Part shown: positions 48,257-54,025 of the stretch, piece after piece | Layout: every line of letters begins with the position of its first letter | Position numbering within the stretch: position 1 is the first letter of the stretch | Assembly (NCBI RefSeq): GCF_900095025.1 | Contig: NZ_FMBK01000005.1 | Span: 124,001-188,000, forward strand | Source of the DNA: Acinetobacter albensis | Lineage (GTDB): Bacteria; Pseudomonadota; Gammaproteobacteria; Pseudomonadales; Moraxellaceae | Direction of reading: 5' to 3' | Length of the DNA stretch: 64,000 bases | The notes under the pieces: model-generated | What the model was told of the DNA's origin: nothing | The model's input: the letters and a program-made list of their open reading frames with translations, nothing else | The model's database searches: none | Program-made: the position numbers and the translations under genes

Positions 48257-49132
48257 ATGCAAAATCCGAAAATACAGCATTTTTTTGATGAGCACACCAA
48301 TACCTTTAGTTATGTCATATCTGATGTGATAAGCAAGCGCTGCGCAATTATTGATAGTGTTTTAAATTATGATGCGCCGTCAGCGACAAGCTCTACAATT
48401 CAAGCAGATTTAATCATTCAATATATTCATGAAAATAGCCTAAGCGTAGAGTGGATTTTAGAAACACATGTTCATGCAGATCATTTAACTGCTTCACAGT
48501 ATTTAAAAAAAGAATTAGGTGGAAAAATTGCAATGAGTCAAAAAATTGCAATTGTACAAGAAACATTTAATAAAATTTATAATATGAATATTCATAGTAC
48601 CGCTGACAATCAGATATTTGATTATCTTTTTGAAGACTACGAACAGTTTCATATTGGCCAATTAAATGCATACAATATCCCAACGCCAGGGCATACACCT
48701 GCATGCATCAGCTATGTGATAGAAAACTGTGTATTCGTCGGTGATACTTTATTTATGCCCGACTATGGTACAGCTCGGTGTGATTTTCCTAAGGGGAGTG
48801 CATCTGAGCTTTATGATTCGATTAAGCGTTTATATGAATTAGATGAAAATATGCGTGTTTTGCTGTGCCATGATTATTTACCTGAAAACAGGGATGAATA
48901 TTGCTGTGAAAGCAGTATTTATGAGCAAAAAAATAAAAATATTCATTTAAATCGCAACACCACTAAAACAGAATTTATTGAGATGCGTAACCGCCGTGAT
49001 GCCACGCTTTCTATGCCTAAACTTATTTTACCTGCGATTCAGATTAATATGAATGCAGGTAAATTTCCGGCACTAGAATCCAATGGAATTCGATATTTAA
49101 AATTACCTTTTAATTATTTTAAGCAAATGTGA
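48257..49132 (+). CDS. MBL-fold metallo-hydrolase, persulfide-dioxygenase (Blh)-like
   Basis: 291 residues from ATG 48257 with AAGGA upstream (the frame also opens at 48224). HVHADHLTA (H-x-H-x-D-H), PGHTPA, GDTLFMPDYGTARCDFP and LLCHDY provide the mono- or di-metal ligands. The 'GTARCDFPKGSASELYDSIK' stretch matches ETHE1/Blh persulfide dioxygenases that oxidise glutathione persulfide in sulfide detoxification. No sulfur-handling partner gene is adjacent here, so role is inferred from sequence alone. Confidence 0.8.
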   Translation: MQNPKIQHFFDEHTNTFSYVISDVISKRCAIIDSVLNYDAPSATSSTIQADLIIQYIHENSLSVEWILETHVHADHLTASQYLKKELGGKIAMSQKIAIVQETFNKIYNMNIHSTADNQIFDYLFEDYEQFHIGQLNAYNIPTPGHTPACISYVIENCVFVGDTLFMPDYGTARCDFPKGSASELYDSIKRLYELDENMRVLLCHDYLPENRDEYCCESSIYEQKNKNIHLNRNTTKTEFIEMRNRRDATLSMPKLILPAIQINMNAGKFPALESNGIRYLKLPFNYFKQM

Positions 49133-49260
49133 GATGTTTCTAAATAAATACTATTTTTGTGGGAACCAATATTATCCACTAGATTCTAAATCAAAATAGC
49201 CTAAGCGTTTTTTTTGTATAATAAAAGGCAATTGATTAAATTTCTAATATAACTAAAATT

Positions 49261-49308
49261 AAAGTAATCTAAAAAAGTAATCTAAAAAAGTAATCTAAAA
49301 AAGTAATC
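49261..49308 (+). repeat. 13-bp tandem repeat, 3.7 copies
   Basis: Unit AAAGTAATCTAAA repeated at 49261, 49274, 49287 and partly 49300, ending 6 bp before the start codon of the next gene. No other ribosome-binding site is visible there. Confidence 0.9.
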
Positions 49309-49314
49309 AAAGCT

Positions 49315-50082
49315 ATGATTTTAAATCACGAAATTAATCAAAACAAACATGCCAAAGAAAAAATACCTCTTGTTTTTATTCATGGTCTTTTTGGTAGTTT
49401 AAGTAATTTAGGAATGATTGCACGTAAATTCTATAAATCACATGTTGTCATTCAAATTGATGTAAGAAATCATGGGTATTCACCAAGATCTTCAGAAATG
49501 GACTATCTGGTAATGGCACAAGATATTTTAGATACCTTGGATTTACTTGAAATTGAAAAATTTTCTGTAATAGGGCATTCAATGGGCGGGAAAATTGCTA
49601 TGCAGCTAACTGCTCAAGCCAGTGAACGTGTTGAACAAATAGTTGTTTTAGATATAGCACCGATTGCTTATACGGAAAATCACCATGATCAGGTTTTTAA
49701 AGCTTTATTTGCGGTACAAGATGCAAAAATTGAAACGCGTTTAGACGCCACTAAAATTATGCGTGAATACTTAGATGAAGAAATGGTCATACAGTTTTTG
49801 ATGAAATCATTTCATAAAGGCCAATGGTTATTTAATGTAGAGGAATTATTTCATCATTATACTGATATTTTAGGATGGCATAATATCCAGATATGCCATA
49901 AAGAAATACTTTTTATTCGCGGTGGTGATTCTAGTTATATGAGTCAAGATCAACATTTTCAAGCAGTTATGCATCAATTTTCTAATGCTCAAATTAAAGT
50001 GATTGAAAATGCAGGACACTGGTTACATGCAGAAAAACCACAACAAGTTATTGATGAAATTAGCAGGTATATGGAAGTTTGA
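49315..50082 (+). CDS. ybfF: alpha/beta-hydrolase, YbfF-like esterase
   Basis: 255 residues. FIHGLFGSLSNLGMIARKF is the YbfF-family signature; RNHGYSPRS, nucleophile elbow VIGHSMGGKIAM, ILFIRGGDSSY and AGHWLHAEKP complete the fold with Ser-Asp-His. Acyl-CoA and ester hydrolysis is known for E. coli YbfF. The start follows the 13-bp tandem repeat, so copy number could alter spacing and expression. Confidence 0.86.
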   Translation: MILNHEINQNKHAKEKIPLVFIHGLFGSLSNLGMIARKFYKSHVVIQIDVRNHGYSPRSSEMDYLVMAQDILDTLDLLEIEKFSVIGHSMGGKIAMQLTAQASERVEQIVVLDIAPIAYTENHHDQVFKALFAVQDAKIETRLDATKIMREYLDEEMVIQFLMKSFHKGQWLFNVEELFHHYTDILGWHNIQICHKEILFIRGGDSSYMSQDQHFQAVMHQFSNAQIKVIENAGHWLHAEKPQQVIDEISRYMEV

Positions 50083-50321
50083 GATGTAGGTCTATAACAA
50101 ATGGTTCCGTGTTTATTACCAGTCAAATTTCATGAAGATCATTTCTATCTATTTGAAGCATATAGAGGTTTTATAGGTCGTGTTGTTGCGGTTCAGGTTT
50201 TAATGTCTACATGGATCGTAATATTTATTATAAAACGGCTGGAAACGGTCAACCAATGGACTTAATAGATAAACCACCAACATTGGAAAAACCTGTGTAG
50301 TATAAAAGACTTAATTATACC
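50083..50321. other. gap with an unexplained open frame
   Basis: A frame with no start codon is open from 50166 to TAG 50298-50300 and reads CCCGSGFNVYMDRNIYYK, then TAGNGQPMDLIDKPPTLEKP. It looks protein-like and may be the truncated C-terminus of a displaced gene next to the dif array. Confidence 0.35.
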
Positions 50322-50350
50322 ATTGCGTATAATGTCGCATTATGTTATTT
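50322..50350 (+). other. dif-like XerC/XerD site 1 (direct)
   Basis: XerC half ATTGCGTATAA, 7-bp centre TGTCGCA, XerD half TTATGTTATTT. It shares a 26-bp identical segment (50310-50335) with the site at 51792, including 12 bp of outside flank. Confidence 0.75.
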
Positions 50351-50365
50351 GCCCTAGTCGTTGAT

Positions 50366-50394
50366 AAAAAAGCCCAGTTTATACTGGGTTTTTT
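50366..50394. terminator. hairpin inside the paired dif sites
   Basis: Stem AAAAAGCCCAG / CTGGGTTTTTT (G-T in the middle), loop TTTATA; can act as terminator and as the inner part of the folded single strand. Confidence 0.75.
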
Positions 50395-50430
50395 GTCAAT
50401 GATGCGACCATTTTCAACGCACGAGCAGGG

Positions 50431-50459
50431 CATTTAACATCAATGTCGATTATACGAAA
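50431..50459 (-). other. dif-like site, inverted (inner partner of site 1)
   Basis: On the minus strand: XerC half ATTTCGTATAA, 7-bp centre, then TGATGTTAAAT. Opposite orientation to 50322, 80 bp apart. Confidence 0.65.
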
Positions 50460-50460
50460 T

Positions 50461-50530
50461 CGAGTCTGTGGGGCGGGGCGCGTCCGTCGCTGAGGGCTCG
50501 CAAGCGATCGGCGTTGACACGATCCCACAA
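50461..50530. other. GC-rich structured segment, possible phage origin or packaging signal
   Basis: A strong GC spike in an AT-rich locus. TGTGGG at 50467-50472 pairs with CCCACA at 50524-50529 and encloses TCGCT / AGCGA. No coding content. Confidence 0.45.
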
Positions 50531-50696
50531 CTAGATATTTGTTTATATTTTCAACGTTTTTGAGGAGGCACACTACTGTCTAATAGTGTGCCTGACTGCG
50601 GAAAGTTTTTCCAATTTTGCTCTATGAGCTATATATAACGGAGTTTTCAGAGTTATTGATAATGTTTCGGATTAAACCCCGTTTTTTCCTCAATTT

Positions 50697-50900
50697 TTAT
50701 TTTTTTGTTTCTACTTTTACTATTCCATCTCGATTAACTTCAATTATTCCATCTAGTAAAGTTTGTTTAATAATTTCATGGAATATTTCTGTATCTCTTA
50801 ATGGTTTTTTACCTGCTTTTACTAAGTCTCTATTCAATTTCAAAGCCACTTCATTTAGGGCTTGCTCTTCTTCATCAGTAAATCGAAATGTCTTAGCCAT
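50697..50900 (-). CDS. ribbon-helix-helix type regulator of element 1
   Basis: 67 residues: MAKTFRFTDEEEQALNEVAL, then KAGKKPLRDTEIFHEIIKQT. Length and the 'xxxFRxxDEEE' N-terminal strand resemble Arc/CopG-like DNA-binding proteins. It shares 'DEEE-x-x-L-x-E-x-x-L' and a late 'H-x-x-I' with the protein at 52695 in element 2. Divergent from the rep fragment, it is probably the element's repressor. AAATCAC / GTGATTT at 50916-50947 is a candidate operator. Confidence 0.6.
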   Translation of the reverse strand: MAKTFRFTDEEEQALNEVALKLNRDLVKAGKKPLRDTEIFHEIIKQTLLDGIIEVNRDGIVKVETKK

Positions 50901-50988
50901 TACATCATCCTTTTAAAATCACTAGATTCTAAATGAATTTGTGATTTATGCTTTTCTTCATATTTATTTCAGTTAATTAAACTGCAAG

Positions 50989-51453
50989 TTGAACAGCCAG
51001 AATTATTGCTACATCAGTAAAGTCACTCGCTGCCTCTGGCACGTAGCTTTTGACCCAATCTTAGAGGCAATGAAGGGTAAATATATGAATTTTTCATCAG
51101 ATGGAGAAATCTTAGATTTACTCAAATCTAAGTTAGTCACTTATACCAAGACAAATAAACCAAGCTATACCAAAGCAAATAATGCTTTTAAATTCTATTC
51201 CTTGATGCGCCAAGTTGGCTTTCAAGCAACTAAAAAGTTGTACAGCGAACCCCAGTTTTATAAATGTCTAAATGCTCTTTTAGACTGTGAAATTAGCAAA
51301 TCACACCTACAAAATCTCAATAAAAATCCGAACGGTAAAGTAATCCCATTTGTTCGAATGTTCGAACTCAAAATGTGCGATCAGATGCCATCTGACTATC
51401 AAATTCCAGTTTCACAATACAGTCCAAAATCGGGCTTATATCTAGTGGCTTAA
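50989..51453 (+). CDS. inovirus replication initiation protein (II/X family), C-terminal fragment
   Basis: 154 residues, starting TTG (frame closed at 50974). It aligns in pattern with the C-terminal domain of filamentous-phage gene II/X replication proteins: DPILEAMKGKYMNF, YTKANNAFKFYSLMRQVGFQ, QFYKCLNALLDCEISKSHLQ and IPFVRMFELKM. Full-length proteins are roughly 350-400 residues with an N-terminal nicking domain, absent here. The gene is thus truncated at the 5' side, unless the N-terminal part is not needed. Confidence 0.68.
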   Translation: MNSQNYCYISKVTRCLWHVAFDPILEAMKGKYMNFSSDGEILDLLKSKLVTYTKTNKPSYTKANNAFKFYSLMRQVGFQATKKLYSEPQFYKCLNALLDCEISKSHLQNLNKNPNGKVIPFVRMFELKMCDQMPSDYQIPVSQYSPKSGLYLVA

Positions 51454-51487
51454 TAAAATAGCCTAAGTTACCAATGAGGTTTTAACC

Positions 51488-51784
51488 ATGCAAGTTCAAT
51501 TTAATACTCGTACCATTTTACCGTCTGTTTACCGTTCAGAGAAAGACGGGGTCGAAAAGGTCTATTTGTCTACAACCGTGTTTTCACCGCAACGCTACAA
51601 CTTAACGCCAGCAGCTGGAGTTATGCCAGTCGAACAGATTCAAGCTGTATTAGCAGAATGCGCAGACAACGCACAGGAAGTAGAAATTCAATTTGTAGAG
51701 TCACAAACCAAGTTTGGCGCACAGATGCAGATATTTAGTGTTAAGCCATTACCTAAGAAAAACCCAACTGATTCAAAGCCTTAA
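51488..51784 (+). CDS. small protein in the place of inovirus ssDNA-binding protein
   Basis: 98 residues: MQVQFNTRTILPSVYRSEKD, VYLSTTVFSPQRYNL and VEIQFVESQTKFGAQMQIFS. A compact beta-rich protein following rep by 34 bp with AATGAGGTT before the ATG. Position, size and strand pattern match the gene V-type ssDNA-binding proteins of filamentous phages; similarity itself is a judgement. It ends 7 bp before the next dif site. Confidence 0.6.
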   Translation: MQVQFNTRTILPSVYRSEKDGVEKVYLSTTVFSPQRYNLTPAAGVMPVEQIQAVLAECADNAQEVEIQFVESQTKFGAQMQIFSVKPLPKKNPTDSKP

Positions 51785-51791
51785 TTATACC

Positions 51792-51819
51792 ATTGCGTAT
51801 AATGTATATTATGTTAAAT
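51792..51819 (+). other. dif site 2 (direct, canonical 6-bp centre)
   Basis: XerC half ATTGCGTATAA, centre TGTATA, XerD half TTATGTTAAAT. This is the gamma-proteobacterial dif pattern, and the best candidate for the chromosome's own dif. Confidence 0.82.
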
Positions 51820-51913
51820 AGAATATCAAAGACTGTAGCCTACACAACCTAAGTTGTTGCCATAGCTCGGCATCGTAAATCTTTAAAATTGTATTCACGA
51901 TGCCGAGTATTCT

Positions 51914-51941
51914 AAATAACATAATATACGTTATGCCGAAA
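51914..51941 (-). other. dif-like site, inverted
   Basis: Minus strand: TTTCGGCATAA, centre CGTATA, TTATGTTATTT. The stop codon of the gene at 51931 lies in its XerC half. Confidence 0.68.
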
Positions 51942-52143
51942 TCTGACGCGCTATGTGGTGATCTAACCGAATAAACAATATTTTTAACTTTGTGATTTCT
52001 TCATCATGATCTAAATCTGATTCTTGCATTTGCACAAGCACGCTCTCCAGTAGATCACGCATATAGATAAAATCATCTCTGGTTAAAACGCCTTTCTTTC
52101 TGTCATAGCTTACAGATTTATACAGATGTCTATTTTGAATCAT
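51931..52143 (-). CDS. hypothetical protein of element 2, gene 4
   Basis: 70 residues from ATG 52143 (IQNRHLYKSVSYDRKKGVLT). An alpha-helical charged protein with DFIYMRDLLESVLVQMQESD and FIRLDHHIARQ. It starts inside the preceding gene and ends in the dif-like site. Function unknown. Confidence 0.55.
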   Translation of the reverse strand: MIQNRHLYKSVSYDRKKGVLTRDDFIYMRDLLESVLVQMQESDLDHDEEITKLKILFIRLDHHIARQISA

Positions 52144-52273
52144 CAATCTTTACCGGCATCTTATTAATGGGGGTATTTAATTCCAACCCCCACTGTAAAC
52201 TCGGTGTTTTTGACTTTTCGAAAGTCTCACCGAAGAAAGATTCATTGAGCGACCAAACTGGATTCTTTTTCAT
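52130..52273 (-). CDS. hypothetical protein of element 2, gene 3
   Basis: 47 residues: MKKNPVWSLNESFFGETFEK, SKTPSLQWGLELN and NKMPVKIDDSK. It begins 2 bp after the previous stop and overlaps the next start. A short hydrophilic protein with conserved-looking Trp residues. Not named in any family I know. Confidence 0.5.
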   Translation of the reverse strand: MKKNPVWSLNESFFGETFEKSKTPSLQWGLELNTPINKMPVKIDDSK

Positions 52274-52275
52274 GA

Positions 52276-52374
52276 TCAAAGCACCCCAACTAAATCAAGA
52301 AAAAAGGCAGCTGCAATAAAAGCCATTGCAAAAGAGCAAATCGCAAAATATATGTTGAAGCGATCCAATTTCAT
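52276..52374 (-). CDS. tiny membrane protein of element 2, gene 2
   Basis: 32 residues, MKLDRFNIYFAICSFAMAFI AAAFFLDLVGVL: one transmembrane helix. Its ATG overlaps the stop of gene 1 by ATGA, indicating translational coupling. Similar in size and topology to small hydrophobic inovirus proteins, but no homology is claimed. Confidence 0.52.
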   Translation of the reverse strand: MKLDRFNIYFAICSFAMAFIAAAFFLDLVGVL

Positions 52375-52592
52375 TCATCTATCCCTAAATCACGCATGTG
52401 ATCATTTTCTTGTTTTACAGCATCGCAATATTCAGAAACTAAAGCGGACTTATAGCCCCACTCGTTCATACACATTTCAATATGGAAAAGAACCTTTTCA
52501 GATTCAAAAGCAGGATTGCCCCCAACGATCAATTGACACGCCTTGTCAAAGATGATTTTGGAAACGATTTCGAAAGCTAGTTCTTTTTCCAT
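52371..52592 (-). CDS. hypothetical protein of element 2, gene 1
   Basis: 73 residues: MEKELAFEIVSKIIFDKACQ, GGNPAFESEKVLFHIEMCMN and LVSEYCDAVKQENDHM. Soluble and helical, with three cysteines. First in a four-gene overlapping cluster transcribed away from the ribbon-helix-helix gene. The shared region 52593-52694 holds imperfect palindromes. Confidence 0.55.
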   Translation of the reverse strand: MEKELAFEIVSKIIFDKACQLIVGGNPAFESEKVLFHIEMCMNEWGYKSALVSEYCDAVKQENDHMRDLGIDE

Positions 52593-52594
52593 TT

Positions 52595-52613
52595 GTAATT
52601 TGTCACAAGTTAC
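52595..52613. promoter_or_regulatory. candidate operator in element 2
   Basis: GTAATTTGT-C-ACAAGTTAC, 8 of 9 positions symmetric, between the divergent genes; TGTAAT and ATTACA recur near 52655-52674. Confidence 0.5.
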
Positions 52614-52694
52614 ATTTAACGAGAAAATAACATGTTAGATGTTGTGAAACAATATGTAATACGATATAAATTACAAATCACATAGAGAACGATT

Positions 52695-52886
52695 ATGTCC
52701 ACTACAGTTAGACTTAGAGATGAAGAGGAAGAAATGCTTCAAGAATTGACTTTAAATATGATGATTGAAACCAAACTTAGGATTAAAGAATCAGATGTAC
52801 TTCATACACTTATAAGAAAACACCTTAAAGATATAAAAACATCTGATGTAATGAAATACAGAGAAGAAGTTCTTAAAAAAGATTAA
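52695..52886 (+). CDS. ribbon-helix-helix type regulator of element 2
   Basis: 63 residues: MSTTVRLRDEEEEMLQELTL then ESDVLHTLIRKHLKDIK. The N-terminal strand (TTVRLRD) and helices fit CopG/Arc-like regulators, and it is a distant relative of the element 1 protein. Divergent from the tiny-gene cluster, so the likely repressor. Strong terminator downstream. Confidence 0.62.
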   Translation: MSTTVRLRDEEEEMLQELTLNMMIETKLRIKESDVLHTLIRKHLKDIKTSDVMKYREEVLKKD

Positions 52887-52921
52887 TTATCTATGTTGAT
52901 CCTGATTATTAGAATTATAAA

Positions 52922-52942
52922 AAGGGCCATTTATAGGCCCTT
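52922..52942 (+). terminator. terminator after the element 2 regulator
   Basis: AAGGGCC / GGCCCTT stem, 7-base loop, with T/C-rich tail. Confidence 0.75.
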
Positions 52943-52956
52943 CTCTTTTGCGCTTG

Positions 52957-52985
52957 ATGTCGCATAACGTAATTTTATGTTAAAT
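52957..52985 (+). other. dif-like site 3 (direct)
   Basis: XerC half ATGTCGCATAA, 7-bp centre CGTAATT, XerD half TTATGTTAAAT. Confidence 0.75.
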
Positions 52986-53018
52986 AGATATTATGAACAT
53001 TTGGAGAATCAAAGAATC

Positions 53019-53302
53019 ATGCTTACGTTTTTAGAAATTCAAGCTAAGGTTGATCAAATTTGTGAAAAATTGAGTTGGAAAAAAGAAGAGTTTGGCCCGA
53101 AGTTCAGAATGGTGGAGCTCCATATGTATTAATCCATGAAAACAAATATTTGTATATTTCTGAAGAACGAGGAGGAGTTATTTTTGAAAAAACAACCAAG
53201 GATTTTGAAGAGTTACTTTATTGGAGAATGGATAATTTTATATCTAGCTATTCATATGAGTTTGAACTTAAAAAGGCTTTGTTGGACAAACTTACCCTTT
53301 AA
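53019..53302 (+). pseudogene. Imm63-like immunity protein, frameshifted
   Basis: ATG 53019 opens LTFLEIQAKVDQICEKLSWK and stops at 53133. A one-base shift near 53085-53100 enters a frame with NGGAPYVLIHENKYLYISEE and then FEELLYWRMDNFISSYSYEF, ending at 53302. 'PYV-I...Y-ERG...T-D-DELLYW' is the Imm63 pattern. Either a broken immunity gene or a sequencing error. No toxin gene is adjacent. Confidence 0.62.
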
Positions 53303-53391
53303 AAACTTTTTCAGCAATATAATTTCCAAATAAAGAAGCCTGCCCCTAAAATTTATCGCACGACCAATTGGTCCTCGTATAACCGAGCCTC

Positions 53392-53889
53392 TTAATAAGA
53401 AATTGTAATGTTAATATTATCACTATAATTCCCAGCTTTAACTGCTGTTTGATTAGCAGGGATATCCCCATAAATAGTATGATTAACCGTTACTGTTTGT
53501 AACAATCGCAAAAATGCAATTTGACCACTTACCGAGCTTGTACCACCTGTGCCATTTCCCCAAATTTGAGTACGCGCGGGTGAAGTATATAAGTTATATT
53601 TTAATGCATTTGGGTCGTTAGGGGCGGACATTCTACGATCATTAAAAGCCGGCCCATTTCCTTTACTTAAAGAAATTGTATAAGGTGCATCCAGCAAGCT
53701 AATTAGAGCCCGACAAGTGACTGTAATAGTTCCCACTGTATTTGATGGTACATTGGCGATAGGGTTATATGTGCCAAAGGCAACAGAGTTGCTATTTACT
53801 GAACATGAACATCCTAAACAAAGTGCCATAATAGACTGCGAGCATATGCTCATGCCTAATATCGACAGCATTCCTATTATTTTTTTCAT
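53392..53889 (-). CDS. spore-coat-U-domain pilus subunit, terminal gene
   Basis: 165 residues with a signal peptide (MKKIIGMLSILGMSICSQSI ending ALC) and one SCPU domain: CSVNSNSVAFGTYNPIANVP, VGTITVTCRA and a C-terminal NITISY beta-strand used in donor-strand exchange. Last of a four-gene archaic chaperone-usher operon. In Csu the tip adhesin CsuE is about twice this size with an extra N-terminal domain, lacking here. Confidence 0.85.
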   Translation of the reverse strand: MKKIIGMLSILGMSICSQSIMALCLGCSCSVNSNSVAFGTYNPIANVPSNTVGTITVTCRALISLLDAPYTISLSKGNGPAFNDRRMSAPNDPNALKYNLYTSPARTQIWGNGTGGTSSVSGQIAFLRLLQTVTVNHTIYGDIPANQTAVKAGNYSDNINITISY

Positions 53890-54025
53890 ACGTGTACTCC
53901 CTGTTAAACTTGTTCGAACTTCACATCAGCCTATTTATTGATGACATTTATAAAAAATAATCCTTTCTTCACTTATTCATCTGAAAATATACTTTCTCTA
54001 GATAATACCGATTTTAAGGAAGTCA

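Larger units (their letters stand above)
50322..51791. mobile_element. dif-integrated filamentous-phage-derived mini-element 1
   Basis: 1470 bp between directly repeated dif-type sites. It contains an inverted inner dif-like site, a GC-rich structured segment, a divergent ribbon-helix-helix gene, the C-terminal part of an inovirus II/X replication protein and a small ssDNA-binding-like protein. The layout recalls RS1/CTX-type satellites, where a repressor is divergent from rep. With no coat or Zot gene it cannot make particles alone. Confidence 0.72.
51792..51941. repeat. CTX-phi attP-like inverted dif pair with hairpin
   Basis: Site 2 and the inverted dif-like site at 51914-51941 lie head to head. 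XerD arm plus flank at 51809-51825 pairs with 51908-51924 at 15 of 17 positions. Inside, CTCGGCATCGT (51866-51876) pairs perfectly with ACGATGCCGAG (51897-51907). A second small hairpin ACAAC / GTTGT lies at 51844-51857. Confidence 0.72.
51792..52956. mobile_element. dif-integrated mini-element 2
   Basis: 1165 bp between the direct dif-type sites at 51792 and 52957. Its first 150 bp is a paired inverted dif structure. Then come four overlapping minus-strand genes and a divergent ribbon-helix-helix gene. No replication gene is recognised, so it would depend on another element or helper phage. Confidence 0.65.

Noticed and set aside
50617-50916. Plus-strand 99-codon frame opposite the element 1 regulator
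   Set aside because: A shadow with Phe/Ser-rich random composition; the minus-strand ribbon-helix-helix frame is the real gene.
53350-53400. Possible fourth direct dif site (TCGTATAA then CTCTTAATAAG)
   Set aside because: The XerC half is partly like, but the XerD half matches too poorly to call.
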